NCBI RefSeq assembly: GCF_005405385.1
Contig: NZ_BJDY01000002.1
Span: forward strand, 682,001 to 746,000
Origin: Lactiplantibacillus mudanjiangensis
GTDB lineage: Bacteria > Bacillota > Bacilli > Lactobacillales > Lactobacillaceae
Reading direction: 5' to 3'
Length of the DNA stretch: 64,000 bases
This document shows, in pieces, positions 1 to 8,299 of this stretch (position 1 is the first letter of the stretch; each line of letters begins with the position of its first letter). The notes beneath the pieces were generated by a model. The model was given only the letters and a program-made list of their open reading frames with translations, was not told the origin of the DNA and searched no databases. Position numbers and translations under genes: made by a program.

Positions 1-1163
1 TTTAGTCGCCCGTCAGCATCTTCATTCAAGACTAAGGTTGGTTTACCCGTCGCTTCCACTAACCGACTCGCCACAATCCCTAAGACGCCTTCGTGCCAAT
101 CTTTCCCAGTAATCACTAACGTCTGCCGGGCCTGATTTTCCGGCAACTGAGCTTGCGCTAAAGCACTATCCGCAATATCACGTACTAAGCCTTGACGTTT
201 GTCATTGAGTTGGTTAATGGTCGTCGCTAAACTCGTCGCGCGCTCGTCATCTAAAGTGGTCAGTAATTCGACCCCACTTTGTGCCGACTGCAACCGTCCC
301 AACGCATTCAAGCGCGGTGCGATCCCAAAACCGATGCTCGTGGCATCTAACTGATCATTGTCCAAACCAGCTGCTTTAATCAAAGCTGATAGACCTGGCC
401 GCGTTGTTTGTTGTAAAACTTTTAGCCCCAGCGTAACCAAGGTCCGATTTTCACCAGTTAACGACACTAAATCGGCAACAGTCCCAATTGCCGCTAAATC
501 GAGCAATTCCTCAGGAACTTCTTCCAATAGGGCCGTTGCGACTTTAAAGGCCACGCCGGCACCTGATAATTCGCCAAACGGATAGTGCCCCTCTGGATGA
601 CGTGGATGCACAATTGCATACGCATCGGGTAATTCTGCTGGCAATTCATGATGGTCAGTTACGACCACGTCAATGCCTCTTTCTTGAACCGCATTAATGA
701 CGTCATTACCTGCTACCCCATTATCAACGGTCACGAACAGTTTAGTCCCCGCTTCAATTAAGTGGTCAAAAGCGGCTTGATTGGGGCCATAGCCATCCTT
801 AAATCGATCAGGAATATAATAATTCACTTGTGCGCCCACTTGATCAAGCGTTTCAACCATAATTGACGTACTCGTTAACCCATCGGCATCATAATCGCCA
901 TAAACGGTGATCTGATCACCAGCTACAATCGCATCCTGAATTCGATCAATAGCCTTTTGCATATCATGCATTTGCAATGGATCATTTAATGGTTGTTGAT
1001 CCGCTTGTAAAAATATCTTCGCCGTTGCCGGCGTAGTGATGCCACGCGTGATTAATAGTCGTGCGACTAATGGTGTGACCGAGACGGCTTCAGCTAAAGC
1101 CGTCACCGCTGTCTCGTCAACCGTTGGTGTTGGTTGCACCCAGTGCTTTTTTGCTGCTAACAT
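1..1163 (-). CDS. recJ: Single-stranded-DNA-specific exonuclease RecJ (3' end cut by window)
   Basis: The reading frame is open from an ATG at 1163 to the window edge, giving about 387 N-terminal residues; the C-terminal part lies outside. DHH-family signatures are present in order: DYDADG near residue 90 (metal binding) and DHHE near residue 170, followed by the HPRHPEG and GELSGAG segments typical of RecJ. RecJ is a 5'-3' single-strand exonuclease acting in recombinational repair and mismatch repair. An AAGGAAGG ribosome binding site sits just upstream of the start. The downstream genes of the same transcript would lie left of the window. The family call is secure; only the missing C-terminus is unknown. 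Confidence 0.95.
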   Translation of the reverse strand, partial: MLAAKKHWVQPTPTVDETAVTALAEAVSVTPLVARLLITRGITTPATAKIFLQADQQPLNDPLQMHDMQKAIDRIQDAIVAGDQITVYGDYDADGLTSTSIMVETLDQVGAQVNYYIPDRFKDGYGPNQAAFDHLIEAGTKLFVTVDNGVAGNDVINAVQERGIDVVVTDHHELPAELPDAYAIVHPRHPEGHYPFGELSGAGVAFKVATALLEEVPEELLDLAAIGTVADLVSLTGENRTLVTLGLKVLQQTTRPGLSALIKAAGLDNDQLDATSIGFGIAPRLNALGRLQSAQSGVELLTTLDDERATSLATTINQLNDKRQGLVRDIADSALAQAQLPENQARQTLVITGKDWHEGVLGIVASRLVEATGKPTLVLNEDADGRL

Positions 1164-1193
1164 GGCATCCTTCCTTTCATCATCAATCGATCT

Positions 1194-1541
1194 TTATTGC
1201 GCTGATGTCGGTTCTGTCGGCGTTTTTGACCGATTTTGTTTACCTTTATTGTTTAAACGTAACGTTAAACTTTTATTTTCAGTCGTTAGCTTGTCAATTT
1301 CTGCTTGAGCCGCAGCTAAGGCTTCGGCATGTGCACTGCGCTCTTTAGCCGCAGCGACTGTCGCCATTAATACCGCAATCACCACGCCTAAAATTAGCGT
1401 GATCACAATCACTAAGATCAGTGGCCAATGGACTGCAGCTACCCCAAAGTTCACCCGAACTGGCTCAACATTTAAAATCGCAAACACCACAATAATCAAC
1501 ACAATCACTAACGCACTTACTAATCGCCATTGATTCTTCAT
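1194..1541 (-). CDS. LapA-domain (DUF1049-like) small membrane protein
   Basis: A protein of about 115 residues with two hydrophobic helices (roughly residues 8-28 and 40-63) separated by a short polar stretch containing NVEPVRVNF, then a charged, probably coiled-coil tail rich in Ala, Glu and Lys. This two-helix-plus-coil layout matches the LapA (lipopolysaccharide assembly protein A-like) domain family; in Gram-positives its role is unknown. The frame is open to a GTG at 1547, but an AGGGG site lies about 8 nt before the ATG at 1541, so I prefer that start. It lies between recJ and an SDR gene, all on the same strand. Confidence 0.75.
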   Translation of the reverse strand: MKNQWRLVSALVIVLIIVVFAILNVEPVRVNFGVAAVHWPLILVIVITLILGVVIAVLMATVAAAKERSAHAEALAAAQAEIDKLTTENKSLTLRLNNKGKQNRSKTPTEPTSAQ

Positions 1542-1558
1542 GACCACAACCCCTTATT

Positions 1559-2350
1559 TTATTTAAAATTAAAGACCGATCCCGCTAACCAATCGCCCAG
1601 TTTAGGTGCTAATTGATAACCGAGATTAGCCGCGTTCATCACCCACGGTATATTCAGTTCACGCCGATGATGTCCTAATTTACCCACAATTTGTTCAGCC
1701 AGTTTAACTGGATTTAAGGCTAACCAACTGACCGCATCTAAATAGTGCCCCGTTGGATCAGCGGTTTTAAAAAAGTCCGTCGTGATTGGTCCGGGATTAA
1801 CCGTCAATACATTAATATTGGCCGCCCGCAATTCCAGCCGTAACGCATTATCATAAGCAATCAATGCGGCCTTCGTCGCGGCATAAACAGCCGATTTAGG
1901 CGTGGCCATTTTACCAGCCATGGAGGCAATATTGACGATTTCGCCATGTCCCGCCGTTAACATCTTTTTGGCGGCTAATTGACTGACATACATCACGCCC
2001 AACGTGTTCACCCGCAACATTTTAGCCATGGCGGCCTGATCAATCTCAACTGCCGGTGCTAAATAACCAAAACCAGCTGCATTGATAACCACATCTAAAC
2101 GGCCATATAACTCATCAATCGTTGCAAACACATGATCTACCGCGGCCACTGAGCTAATATCACCAGCTAAGGCCACGGCTGGCGCCGCTGATAAGATTCG
2201 GCATTGATCGGCCACCCGAGTTAATCGGGCTTGTCGCCGAGCCATTAGAACCACCGTGGCCCCAGCCGTGGCAGCGGCTAACGCAAGTTGCTCGCCCAAA
2301 CCGCTAGAAGCCCCGGTAACTAAGACAACTTGTCCTGTTAAATCCGTCAT
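1559..2350 (-). CDS. Short-chain dehydrogenase/reductase family oxidoreductase
   Basis: A classical SDR of 263 residues. TGASSGLG (residues 12-19) binds the NAD(P) cofactor, NAAG (90-93) stabilises the fold, and Ser143 with Tyr156-x-x-x-Lys160 forms the catalytic set. MARR after the second strand suggests NADP(H) preference, which is an inference from family rules. The substrate cannot be told; the closest general type is the YqjQ/DltE-like group of lactobacilli. The start codon follows an AGGTG site overlapping the stop of rnz, 9 bp away, so rnz and this gene are probably co-transcribed. Confidence 0.9.
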   Translation of the reverse strand: MTDLTGQVVLVTGASSGLGEQLALAAATAGATVVLMARRQARLTRVADQCRILSAAPAVALAGDISSVAAVDHVFATIDELYGRLDVVINAAGFGYLAPAVEIDQAAMAKMLRVNTLGVMYVSQLAAKKMLTAGHGEIVNIASMAGKMATPKSAVYAATKAALIAYDNALRLELRAANINVLTVNPGPITTDFFKTADPTGHYLDAVSWLALNPVKLAEQIVGKLGHHRRELNIPWVMNAANLGYQLAPKLGDWLAGSVFNFK

Positions 2351-2359
2351 TACTTACAC

Positions 2360-3289
2360 CTACTTTTGAAAAGGAACGTCAATAATATCAAAATCACGCA
2401 CAACTTTTGTATTCTTAAAAACTGCTTGCGCTTGTTTTTGAAGTTCTTTGGATAACTTACCCGTATAGCGAGCCGAAATATGTGTCAGTAGTAATTGCTT
2501 TACGCCGGCCTTTTTAGCGATTTGAGCCGCTTGGGTACTCGTTGAATGGTAATAGTTATGCGCTAGTTTACCTTCATCCTTACCAAACGTACTTTCATGC
2601 ACCAAAACATCCGCGTCCTGGGCCAACACAAGTGCATTCGGCGTCTGACGCGTGTCACCTAAAATGGCGACCGTGCGACCAGCTTGTGGCGCAGCCAAAA
2701 AGTCTTGACCATTAATCGTCCGACCATCCGGTAACGTAACCGTTTGACCAGCTTTTAATTGCCCATAGACGGGACCACTTGGAATATCCATCGCTTTTAG
2801 CTTTTCAGCTTGTAGCTCACCTGGATGATCCGCTTCTTCAACGCGATAACCAAAGGTTGCAATCCGATGTTCCAATTTTTGACAAGAAACTTTGAAGGTT
2901 GCGTCCTCAAAAATAACGCCACCATCGGTTAGTTCTTCAAAATTTAATGGGTAGGACAATCGCGTCCCAGAAACACGCAACGCAGTCATCACAAAATCAC
3001 GGACTCCCTTAGGGCCATAAATCGTTAACGGTTCATCGCCACCTTGAAACGACCGCGAGCTTAACAACCCAGGTAACCCAAAAATATGGTCTCCATGTAA
3101 ATGGGTAATAAAAATTTTGGTGATTTTTCGCGGTTTTAACGTCGTGCGTAAAATTTGATGTTGTGTCCCTTCACCAACATCAAATAACCAAACTTCATTG
3201 CGTTCATCTAACAAGCGTAATGCCGTACTAGTGACATTACGAAACTTTCCCGGTGAACCAGCACCGGTTCCTAAAAATTCTAATTGCAT
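2360..3289 (-). CDS. rnz: Ribonuclease Z (tRNA 3' endonuclease)
   Basis: A 309-residue metallo-beta-lactamase-fold protein of normal RNase Z length. The zinc motif HLHGDH is at residues 63-68, with further ligands in [12 protein letters not shown] and the C-terminal [10 protein letters not shown]. RNase Z cuts the 3' trailer of tRNA precursors lacking an encoded CCA. It is the first gene of a minus-strand unit followed closely by the SDR gene. A promoter with 17-bp spacing is visible upstream (3326-3354). Confidence 0.96.
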   Translation of the reverse strand: MQLEFLGTGAGSPGKFRNVTSTALRLLDERNEVWLFDVGEGTQHQILRTTLKPRKITKIFITHLHGDHIFGLPGLLSSRSFQGGDEPLTIYGPKGVRDFVMTALRVSGTRLSYPLNFEELTDGGVIFEDATFKVSCQKLEHRIATFGYRVEEADHPGELQAEKLKAMDIPSGPVYGQLKAGQTVTLPDGRTINGQDFLAAPQAGRTVAILGDTRQTPNALVLAQDADVLVHESTFGKDEGKLAHNYYHSTSTQAAQIAKKAGVKQLLLTHISARYTGKLSKELQKQAQAVFKNTKVVRDFDIIDVPFQK

Positions 3290-3325
3290 CGTTTTGTTCG
3301 TCCTTATCTGTACAGTCTGCTAATT

Positions 3326-3354
3326 ATTTTACCGAAAACCGAGCTAATTCACAA
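3326..3354 (-). promoter_or_regulatory. Predicted promoter of rnz
   Basis: Read on the minus strand: TTGTGA (-35), 17-bp spacer, TAAAAT (-10), ending about 37 nt before the rnz start. It is divergent from the promoter of the small gene at 3436. Sequence match only. Confidence 0.5.
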
Positions 3355-3364
3355 CGATTAGTCT

Positions 3365-3393
3365 TTGTATTCGTTCCTATGTTATTGTATCAT
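3365..3393 (+). promoter_or_regulatory. Predicted promoter of the 92-residue orphan gene
   Basis: TTGTAT (-35), 17-bp spacer, TATCAT (-10), about 40 nt upstream of the ATG at 3436. Sequence match only. Confidence 0.45.
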
Positions 3394-3435
3394 TTCAGCT
3401 AAAGAAAGTTTGTAACTATTTATCGAGGCGAAAAA

Positions 3436-3714
3436 ATGCGTTTAATTGATTTCAAGCTCTCCACCGTTGATTTAAACCGGCAACTCCCACTCTACTGGGA
3501 GGTCGATGCCGAAATACAACCGATTCAAGACTTACGTTGGCACGACAAACAATTGTTGTTAGTCACTAATCCCAAAACAACCCCGTTAACTTTGGATCAA
3601 TTCTTTGCACGAACCCAACAACTTAATGGGCAAGCGCCATTATTAGTGGCTGCAACGTCGGTAATCCCTATTTTTGGGTACCGGTTGAGTGAACAACGAC
3701 TATTATTAGGTTAA
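3436..3714 (+). CDS. Hypothetical 92-residue protein
   Basis: Not recognised. A compact soluble protein with no signal peptide or membrane helix, with alternating hydrophobic stretches (LLLVTNPKTTPLTL, PLLVAATSVIPIFGYRL) suggesting a small alpha/beta fold. A GAGGCG ribosome binding site lies 5 nt before the ATG and a plausible promoter is upstream, so it looks like a real single-gene unit. It is divergent from rnz and followed by a large non-coding repeat. No function is proposed. Confidence 0.6.
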   Translation: MRLIDFKLSTVDLNRQLPLYWEVDAEIQPIQDLRWHDKQLLLVTNPKTTPLTLDQFFARTQQLNGQAPLLVAATSVIPIFGYRLSEQRLLLG

Positions 3715-3795
3715 GATAGATTAAATGTTTTTTAACAACAATTATTGATATGACGAGCATTCACCGATCGAAGATAGACCAACTTGCCACCTAAC

Positions 3796-4200
3796 GTTCA
3801 CCCACATTGAGCCGGAACGCTGTGGAAGGACCGGTTCAGCCAAAAAGCGGTCTGAACCGTCGTTTTGAACCACCAAGCCTGTATTTCAAAAGCGCCAATC
3901 TCTAAGCGATAAATCGCTAAGAGCTTCCCACGGCTGGGCTCAATGTGAACTTTCGGTTATAGTGATTACTTGAGTGATCGACAAGATAACCGGAGCCAGA
4001 CTGTGATGGCGCCGGCCGTGAAAACATCGTTAGTCCGGATGTTTTTCCCGGGCTTACGATGTGGATGACTTTTGAGACTAGCGATTTGGGCTAGGCTTAA
4101 AAGCGAGGTGGAAGCCCGAATTTCGGCTGGAGCCGGTCCCACAGCTGGCAGAATCACTGACTGACGTAGGTGGTCAAGTACGACTCAAGTCATTACTGGT
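3796..4200. repeat. Structured bipartite intergenic repeat, copy 1 (modules A and B)
   Basis: A non-coding stretch of about 400 bp whose two halves recur in the same order and orientation at 55392-55706. Module A (3804-3946) is closed by pairing of TTGAGCC with GGCTCAA and, inside that, GCTGTGG with CCACGGC. It encloses three hairpins: CGGTTCAG/CTGAACCG, TTTTGAA/TTCAAAA and AGCGAT/ATCGCT. The outer stem extends to GTTCA/TGAAC in this copy. Module B (3985-4200) contains GCCAG-A-CTGTG pairing with CACAGCTGGC, and a 15-bp hairpin at 4024-4062. Differences between copies fall mostly in loops. It could be a structured RNA or a mobile palindromic element; direction of transcription is unknown. Confidence 0.8.
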
Positions 4201-4246
4201 ATATCTTTCAACCTTTACTTAAGTTAGCGTCAAAAGGAGTACAAAC

Positions 4247-5023
4247 ATGAAGAAAACAAGCATCATCTGGGGATTATTGCTGAGTGTTGGCTTACTCAGT
4301 GGCTGTTCGGCCAGTCGGACACCAAGTTATCATAAAATGGCAGCGCAATTTGAAAGCCAGTCGACTAAATCTAAACAAGCACCTAAAGACACCACCAAGG
4401 CCAAAACTAGCACTAGTCATGATAACAGTAACGGGACTGCCACCACACTTAAAGATTTCAAGGCACCTAAAAAGGCTCAACATGATCGACTTTATGTCAA
4501 AAGCGGGCAACTGACTAAGGCTCACCAATATACGTATGATCAGGCCGGAACTAAAGTGAGTTTGACTAAAATCAAACCAACCACGCAATCGTTCACAAAC
4601 GGTCACGTCACCTTTAAATTTACGCAAATTCGGATTTTAAAGAATCAACCAACCACAAAAAACGCGTTAAAAATGGCCAATCAAGCGTTAAATACCGATC
4701 AGATTACAGGCACGTACTACACGCTACAATTACGGTATACCGTCACTAACCATCGTGATCAATCCGTCAACATTGATGGCATCACAGCCGTCAAAACCGA
4801 TCAAGGCCAAACACTCACCCAAGCAACGCAAATGTATGATGCCGGCGCCGGGTTGCGTCTCACCGCCAAAGCCAGCAAAACGGCCTTTACGATGGCACTG
4901 ATTACTAGTAATCCAACCACTGTCAAACAAGTTCAAGTTGAGCTTGGCGGAATCTTTACTCCTAGCGGCAAAACACTCACTAAAGCTAGCGATATGCACA
5001 CCTTAAGGTTACAAAACAACTAA
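4247..5023 (+). CDS. Predicted lipoprotein, DUF4352-like fold suspected
   Basis: 258 residues. The N-terminus (MKKTSIIWGLLLSVG) is a signal peptide ending in the lipobox LLSGC, so the protein should be lipid-anchored at the outer membrane face. A Ser/Thr/Lys-rich linker (about 25-80) leads to a beta-rich domain with segments such as GTYYTLQLRYTVTN that recall the immunoglobulin-like DUF4352 class; that link is tentative. An AAAAGGAG ribosome binding site precedes the ATG. It is transcribed away from the structured repeat and ends at a bidirectional terminator shared with obgE. Function unknown. Confidence 0.8.
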   Translation: MKKTSIIWGLLLSVGLLSGCSASRTPSYHKMAAQFESQSTKSKQAPKDTTKAKTSTSHDNSNGTATTLKDFKAPKKAQHDRLYVKSGQLTKAHQYTYDQAGTKVSLTKIKPTTQSFTNGHVTFKFTQIRILKNQPTTKNALKMANQALNTDQITGTYYTLQLRYTVTNHRDQSVNIDGITAVKTDQGQTLTQATQMYDAGAGLRLTAKASKTAFTMALITSNPTTVKQVQVELGGIFTPSGKTLTKASDMHTLRLQNN

Positions 5024-5025
5024 TC

Positions 5026-5062
5026 AAAAACGGTCACCCTCATAATGAAGGTGACCGTTTTT
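5026..5062. terminator. Bidirectional terminator between the lipoprotein gene and obgE
   Basis: Stem AAAAACGGTCACC / GGTGACCGTTTTT with A and T runs on both sides, placed between two convergent genes. Confidence 0.9.
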
Positions 5063-5069
5063 ATCAGAA

Positions 5070-6365
5070 CTAGTCCATAAATTGGAAAGCATAATCTAAA
5101 ATTTGAATCGTGTCGCCGTTTTCAGCGCCAGCAGCCCGCAAAGCATCGTCAATGCCCATGCCCCGTAATTGACGGGCAAAACGCATGAGACTTTCTTCGC
5201 GATCCAAGTTAGTCATCTTGAAGAGTCGTTCAAGTTTTTCACCTGATAAGACAAACAAGCCATCTTCTGGATTTTCAACCGTAAAGTCTTGATCTGGAGT
5301 TGCATCGTAATCACGATGTTCCACATCATCGACACCCTTAACTGGGAATTGTGGCGTTACGGCCAACAAGTCAGCGGTTTGGGCCAACAAGGCTTTGATC
5401 CCTTGTTGCGTAATCGATGAAATTGGATAAATTTGTGGCGTACTTGGTAACGTGTCATCAGCTTTTAGCTTCGTTTCAAATTCAGCTAAGTTAGCTGCTG
5501 AATCTGGCATATCCATCTTCGTTGCCACCACGATTTGTGGTCGTTTCAACAAGTCAGGATCATAACTGGTCAATTCATGATTGATTTTCAAATAATCTTC
5601 AAATGGATCATTTTCTTCAACACCACTCATATCGATTAAATGCAGAATAACCCGCGTCCGTTCAATATGGCGTAAGAATTGAATCCCTAAACCAACCCCG
5701 TTAGCGGCCCCTTCAATTAACCCAGGTAAATCCGCCATAACGAAGTCGCGCCCATCATCTAAACGTACCATCCCAAGATTAGGCACCAAGGTGGTAAAGT
5801 GATAAGCCGCAATCTTAGGCTTAGCACTCGTGACAACTGATAATAACGTGGATTTTCCAACAGATGGGAACCCGACCAAACCAACATCAGCCAACACTTT
5901 CAATTCTAGCCGAATCGTTAATTCAGCCCCTGGTTCACCATTTTCAGAGATTTCTGGCGCGGGGTTCTTTGGACTGGCGAAGTGAATGTTACCACGACCA
6001 CCACGACCACCTTTAGCAATTACTAATTTTTGATCTTTTTCAGTGATATCCCCGATGAGCTTACCAGTATCGGCGTCAGTCACAACCGTCCCTAGTGGCA
6101 CGTTAATGATCCGGTCTTTAGCAGAACGACCCGTCATTTGCTTGATCATCCCGTTACCACCATTATCGGCCTTGAATTTACGCGTATAACGAAAATCCAT
6201 CAAGGTCCGTAACCCTTCATCGGCTTGTAATACGATACTGCCACCGCGACCACCATCGCCACCAGCGGGACCACCATTAGGCACGAATTTTTCGCGCCGG
6301 AATGCGACCATCCCGTTACCACCGTTACCGGCCTTTACATCTACTTTTACTTGATCGACAAACAT
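5070..6365 (-). CDS. obgE: GTPase Obg/CgtA
   Basis: 431 residues with the three Obg domains: the glycine-rich Obg fold (1-158, repeated GGNGG and GGRGG turns), the G domain with P-loop GFPSVGKST (165-173), DLPG and TKMD motifs, and a C-terminal OCT domain (about 350-431). Obg binds the 50S ribosomal subunit and links ribosome assembly to (p)ppGpp and growth. It is a single gene flanked by a terminator, divergent from the fru operon. Confidence 0.97.
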   Translation of the reverse strand: MFVDQVKVDVKAGNGGNGMVAFRREKFVPNGGPAGGDGGRGGSIVLQADEGLRTLMDFRYTRKFKADNGGNGMIKQMTGRSAKDRIINVPLGTVVTDADTGKLIGDITEKDQKLVIAKGGRGGRGNIHFASPKNPAPEISENGEPGAELTIRLELKVLADVGLVGFPSVGKSTLLSVVTSAKPKIAAYHFTTLVPNLGMVRLDDGRDFVMADLPGLIEGAANGVGLGIQFLRHIERTRVILHLIDMSGVEENDPFEDYLKINHELTSYDPDLLKRPQIVVATKMDMPDSAANLAEFETKLKADDTLPSTPQIYPISSITQQGIKALLAQTADLLAVTPQFPVKGVDDVEHRDYDATPDQDFTVENPEDGLFVLSGEKLERLFKMTNLDREESLMRFARQLRGMGIDDALRAAGAENGDTIQILDYAFQFMD

Positions 6366-6510
6366 AGTTTTCTCCTGTTTCTTCTATATTATTTATCTAC
6401 GAATGGTTCCGTGCGAAATTAGATACCTGACCTAGTATACAAATCTTCGGCGACCACGTCAAAGTATCCGCCATTTAAGCCGATCTGCCCCGTCACTGAT
6501 CGGTCAATGA

Positions 6511-6560
6511 CGGGTTTTGAACTTTTTTGACGTTTTTTGAAGGTTTTTGTTGCGTTTTGA
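6511..6560. promoter_or_regulatory. Five 10-bp-phased T-tract repeats at the fruR promoter
   Basis: TTTTGA ends at exactly 6520, 6530, 6540 and 6560, with TTTTGT ending at 6550: five copies at a strict 10-bp period. The last copies overlap the -35 element of fruR. This is either a tandem operator for the DeoR-type regulator encoded next door or an intrinsically curved promoter region. No rho-independent hairpin or ORF explains it. Confidence 0.6.
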
Positions 6561-6578
6561 TCACTGAGCGTGTATATT
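6550..6578 (+). promoter_or_regulatory. Predicted promoter of the fruRKA operon
   Basis: TTGCGT (-35, 6550-6555), 17-bp spacer, TATATT (-10, 6573-6578), about 20 nt before the preferred fruR start. The 5' untranslated leader would be very short. Confidence 0.6.
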
Positions 6579-6599
6579 ATTCTTCGGAGGGATTTGAAA

Positions 6600-7358
6600 G
6601 TGCTTACAGAAGAACGCCAACAATACATTTTAAATACGATCCGTTTCAAAGGCATTATTAAAATCAAGGATATTTGTTCTAAAACTAATTGTTCCGAATC
6701 GACCGCTCGACGGGATTTGCAACAGTTGGAAGAACAAGGTGAATTGCTGCGCGTCCACGGTGGCGCTAAGTATATGAATTCACTCCAAGAGGAACCGGCC
6801 ATGAACGATAAGGTGACGCGCAATGTGGATGCTAAAGACCACATTGCCCAACAAGCGGTAGCCAATATCCAGGTGGACGATGTTATTTATCTCGATGCTG
6901 GGACTTCCACACTCGCGATGATTCATCATCTTAATCCCGGCTATAACTTGCGTGTCGTGACTAATGGGGTCGTCCATGCCTCAGCATTAGCTGACATGGG
7001 CATTAAAACCTACTTGCTTGGTGGCAATTTGAAAGACACGACCAAAGCGGTCATTGGTCCTGAAGCCGTCAAGTCGTTACAGGAATACCGGTTCAATAAA
7101 GTCTTTCTTGGGATTAACGGGGTTCATCCAAAATTTGGGTTGACCACCCCCGATCCTGATGAAGCGATCGTGAAAAAAACCGCGATTGACCAAAGTGAAG
7201 AAAGCTTCATTTTGGCTGATAATACGAAGTTCGACCATGTTTCGTTTGCAAGAGTCGGTGATTTAAGTAGTGCGACCATCGTCACCGATCAACTAACACC
7301 AAGTGTGGCCGCGCAATATCAACCGTTAACAACTATTCAGGAGGTAACCAACTCATGA
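6600..7358 (+). CDS. fruR: DeoR-family regulator of the fructose operon
   Basis: 252 residues. An N-terminal winged helix-turn-helix (ERQQYILNTI ... CSESTARRDLQQLEEQG, about residues 3-55) is followed by the DeoR sensor domain that binds a sugar phosphate (YLDAGTSTLAM, VVTNGV, LGGNLKD, LADNTKFD). The frame is open up to 6570, but GGAGGG at 6586-6591 lies 8 nt before a GTG at 6600, and the conserved sequence begins there, so GTG 6600 is chosen. It overlaps fruK by 4 bp (ATGA), showing translational coupling. It probably represses its own operon and responds to fructose 1-phosphate, by family analogy. Confidence 0.93.
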   Translation: MLTEERQQYILNTIRFKGIIKIKDICSKTNCSESTARRDLQQLEEQGELLRVHGGAKYMNSLQEEPAMNDKVTRNVDAKDHIAQQAVANIQVDDVIYLDAGTSTLAMIHHLNPGYNLRVVTNGVVHASALADMGIKTYLLGGNLKDTTKAVIGPEAVKSLQEYRFNKVFLGINGVHPKFGLTTPDPDEAIVKKTAIDQSEESFILADNTKFDHVSFARVGDLSSATIVTDQLTPSVAAQYQPLTTIQEVTNS

Positions 7359-8272
7359 TTTACACCATCACCGTCAATCCAGCGATTGACTATGTGGTTC
7401 AACTACCAGAAATGACTTTAGGTAGCGTCAACCGCCTCGCCCACACGGCTAAATTGCCTGGTGGTAAAGGCATTAACGTTTCCCAAATCTTAAACGATCT
7501 CGAACAACCCAACGTTGCTTTAGGCTTCGTTGGCGGTTTCACCGGGGCGTTTGTCACCGATTCATTAAAGGCTAAAGGACTAAATTGCCAATTTACGACT
7601 ATCGCTGACGATACGCGGATCAACGTGAAGATTCATGCGGAACAAGAAACCGAATTAAATGGTGCTGGTCCCGAAATTACTGATGTTGAAGTTGACGCCT
7701 TCTACCAAGAACTCGCTAACTTAACACCAGACGATGTCGTGGTCATGTCTGGGAGTTTAACCCCTAGCCTGCCTGATAGCTTCTACTATGACATTATTCA
7801 AAAAGTCAAAGCAGCCGGCGCCAACTTCGTGATTGATACGACCGGTGAAGCCTTAAAGAAAACGTTACCTAGTCAACCACTAGTTGTTAAACCAAATAAT
7901 CATGAATTGGCCGCCTACTACAACACCACCTTTAACAGTCAGGCCGACATTATTGCCGCTGGTCAAAAGATGCTCGCTGAAGGCGCCCAACATGTTTTAA
8001 TCTCAATGGCTGGTGACGGTGGTCTCTTGATTACACCAGACCACGTTTACTTTAGCCCCGCACCTAAGGGTCACGTCATTAACTCGGTTGGCGCTGGTGA
8101 TTCCATGATCGGTGGTTTCGTTGGAACCTTTGCTAAAACACACGATGCCGTTGAAAGTTTCCGTTATGGCTTGGCTTGTGGGTCAGCCACGGCTTTCTCC
8201 GAAGACATTGCTACCCGGGCTAAAATTGACGAAATTTTGCCACTGATTAAGATTGAAGATTTAACTAACTAA
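7355..8272 (+). CDS. fruK: 1-phosphofructokinase
   Basis: 305-residue PfkB/ribokinase-fold kinase. The N-terminal MIYTITVNPAIDY and LPGGKGINVS and the C-terminal SVGAGDSMIGGF signature (catalytic Asp in GAGD) are intact. It phosphorylates fructose 1-phosphate, delivered by the PTS, to fructose 1,6-bisphosphate in the cytoplasm. Its position between a DeoR regulator and a fructose PTS favours 1-phosphofructokinase over tagatose 6-phosphate kinase, which shares the fold. Confidence 0.95.
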   Translation: MIYTITVNPAIDYVVQLPEMTLGSVNRLAHTAKLPGGKGINVSQILNDLEQPNVALGFVGGFTGAFVTDSLKAKGLNCQFTTIADDTRINVKIHAEQETELNGAGPEITDVEVDAFYQELANLTPDDVVVMSGSLTPSLPDSFYYDIIQKVKAAGANFVIDTTGEALKKTLPSQPLVVKPNNHELAAYYNTTFNSQADIIAAGQKMLAEGAQHVLISMAGDGGLLITPDHVYFSPAPKGHVINSVGAGDSMIGGFVGTFAKTHDAVESFRYGLACGSATAFSEDIATRAKIDEILPLIKIEDLTN

Positions 8273-8299
8273 CCATTTCAGGAAGGACTGTACACACAC

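Noticed and set aside
3966-4157. 63-codon minus-strand open frame in the structured repeat
   Set aside because: It lies inside module B of the repeat, has no ribosome binding site, is not preserved in copy 2 and has repeat-driven composition; treated as a shadow.
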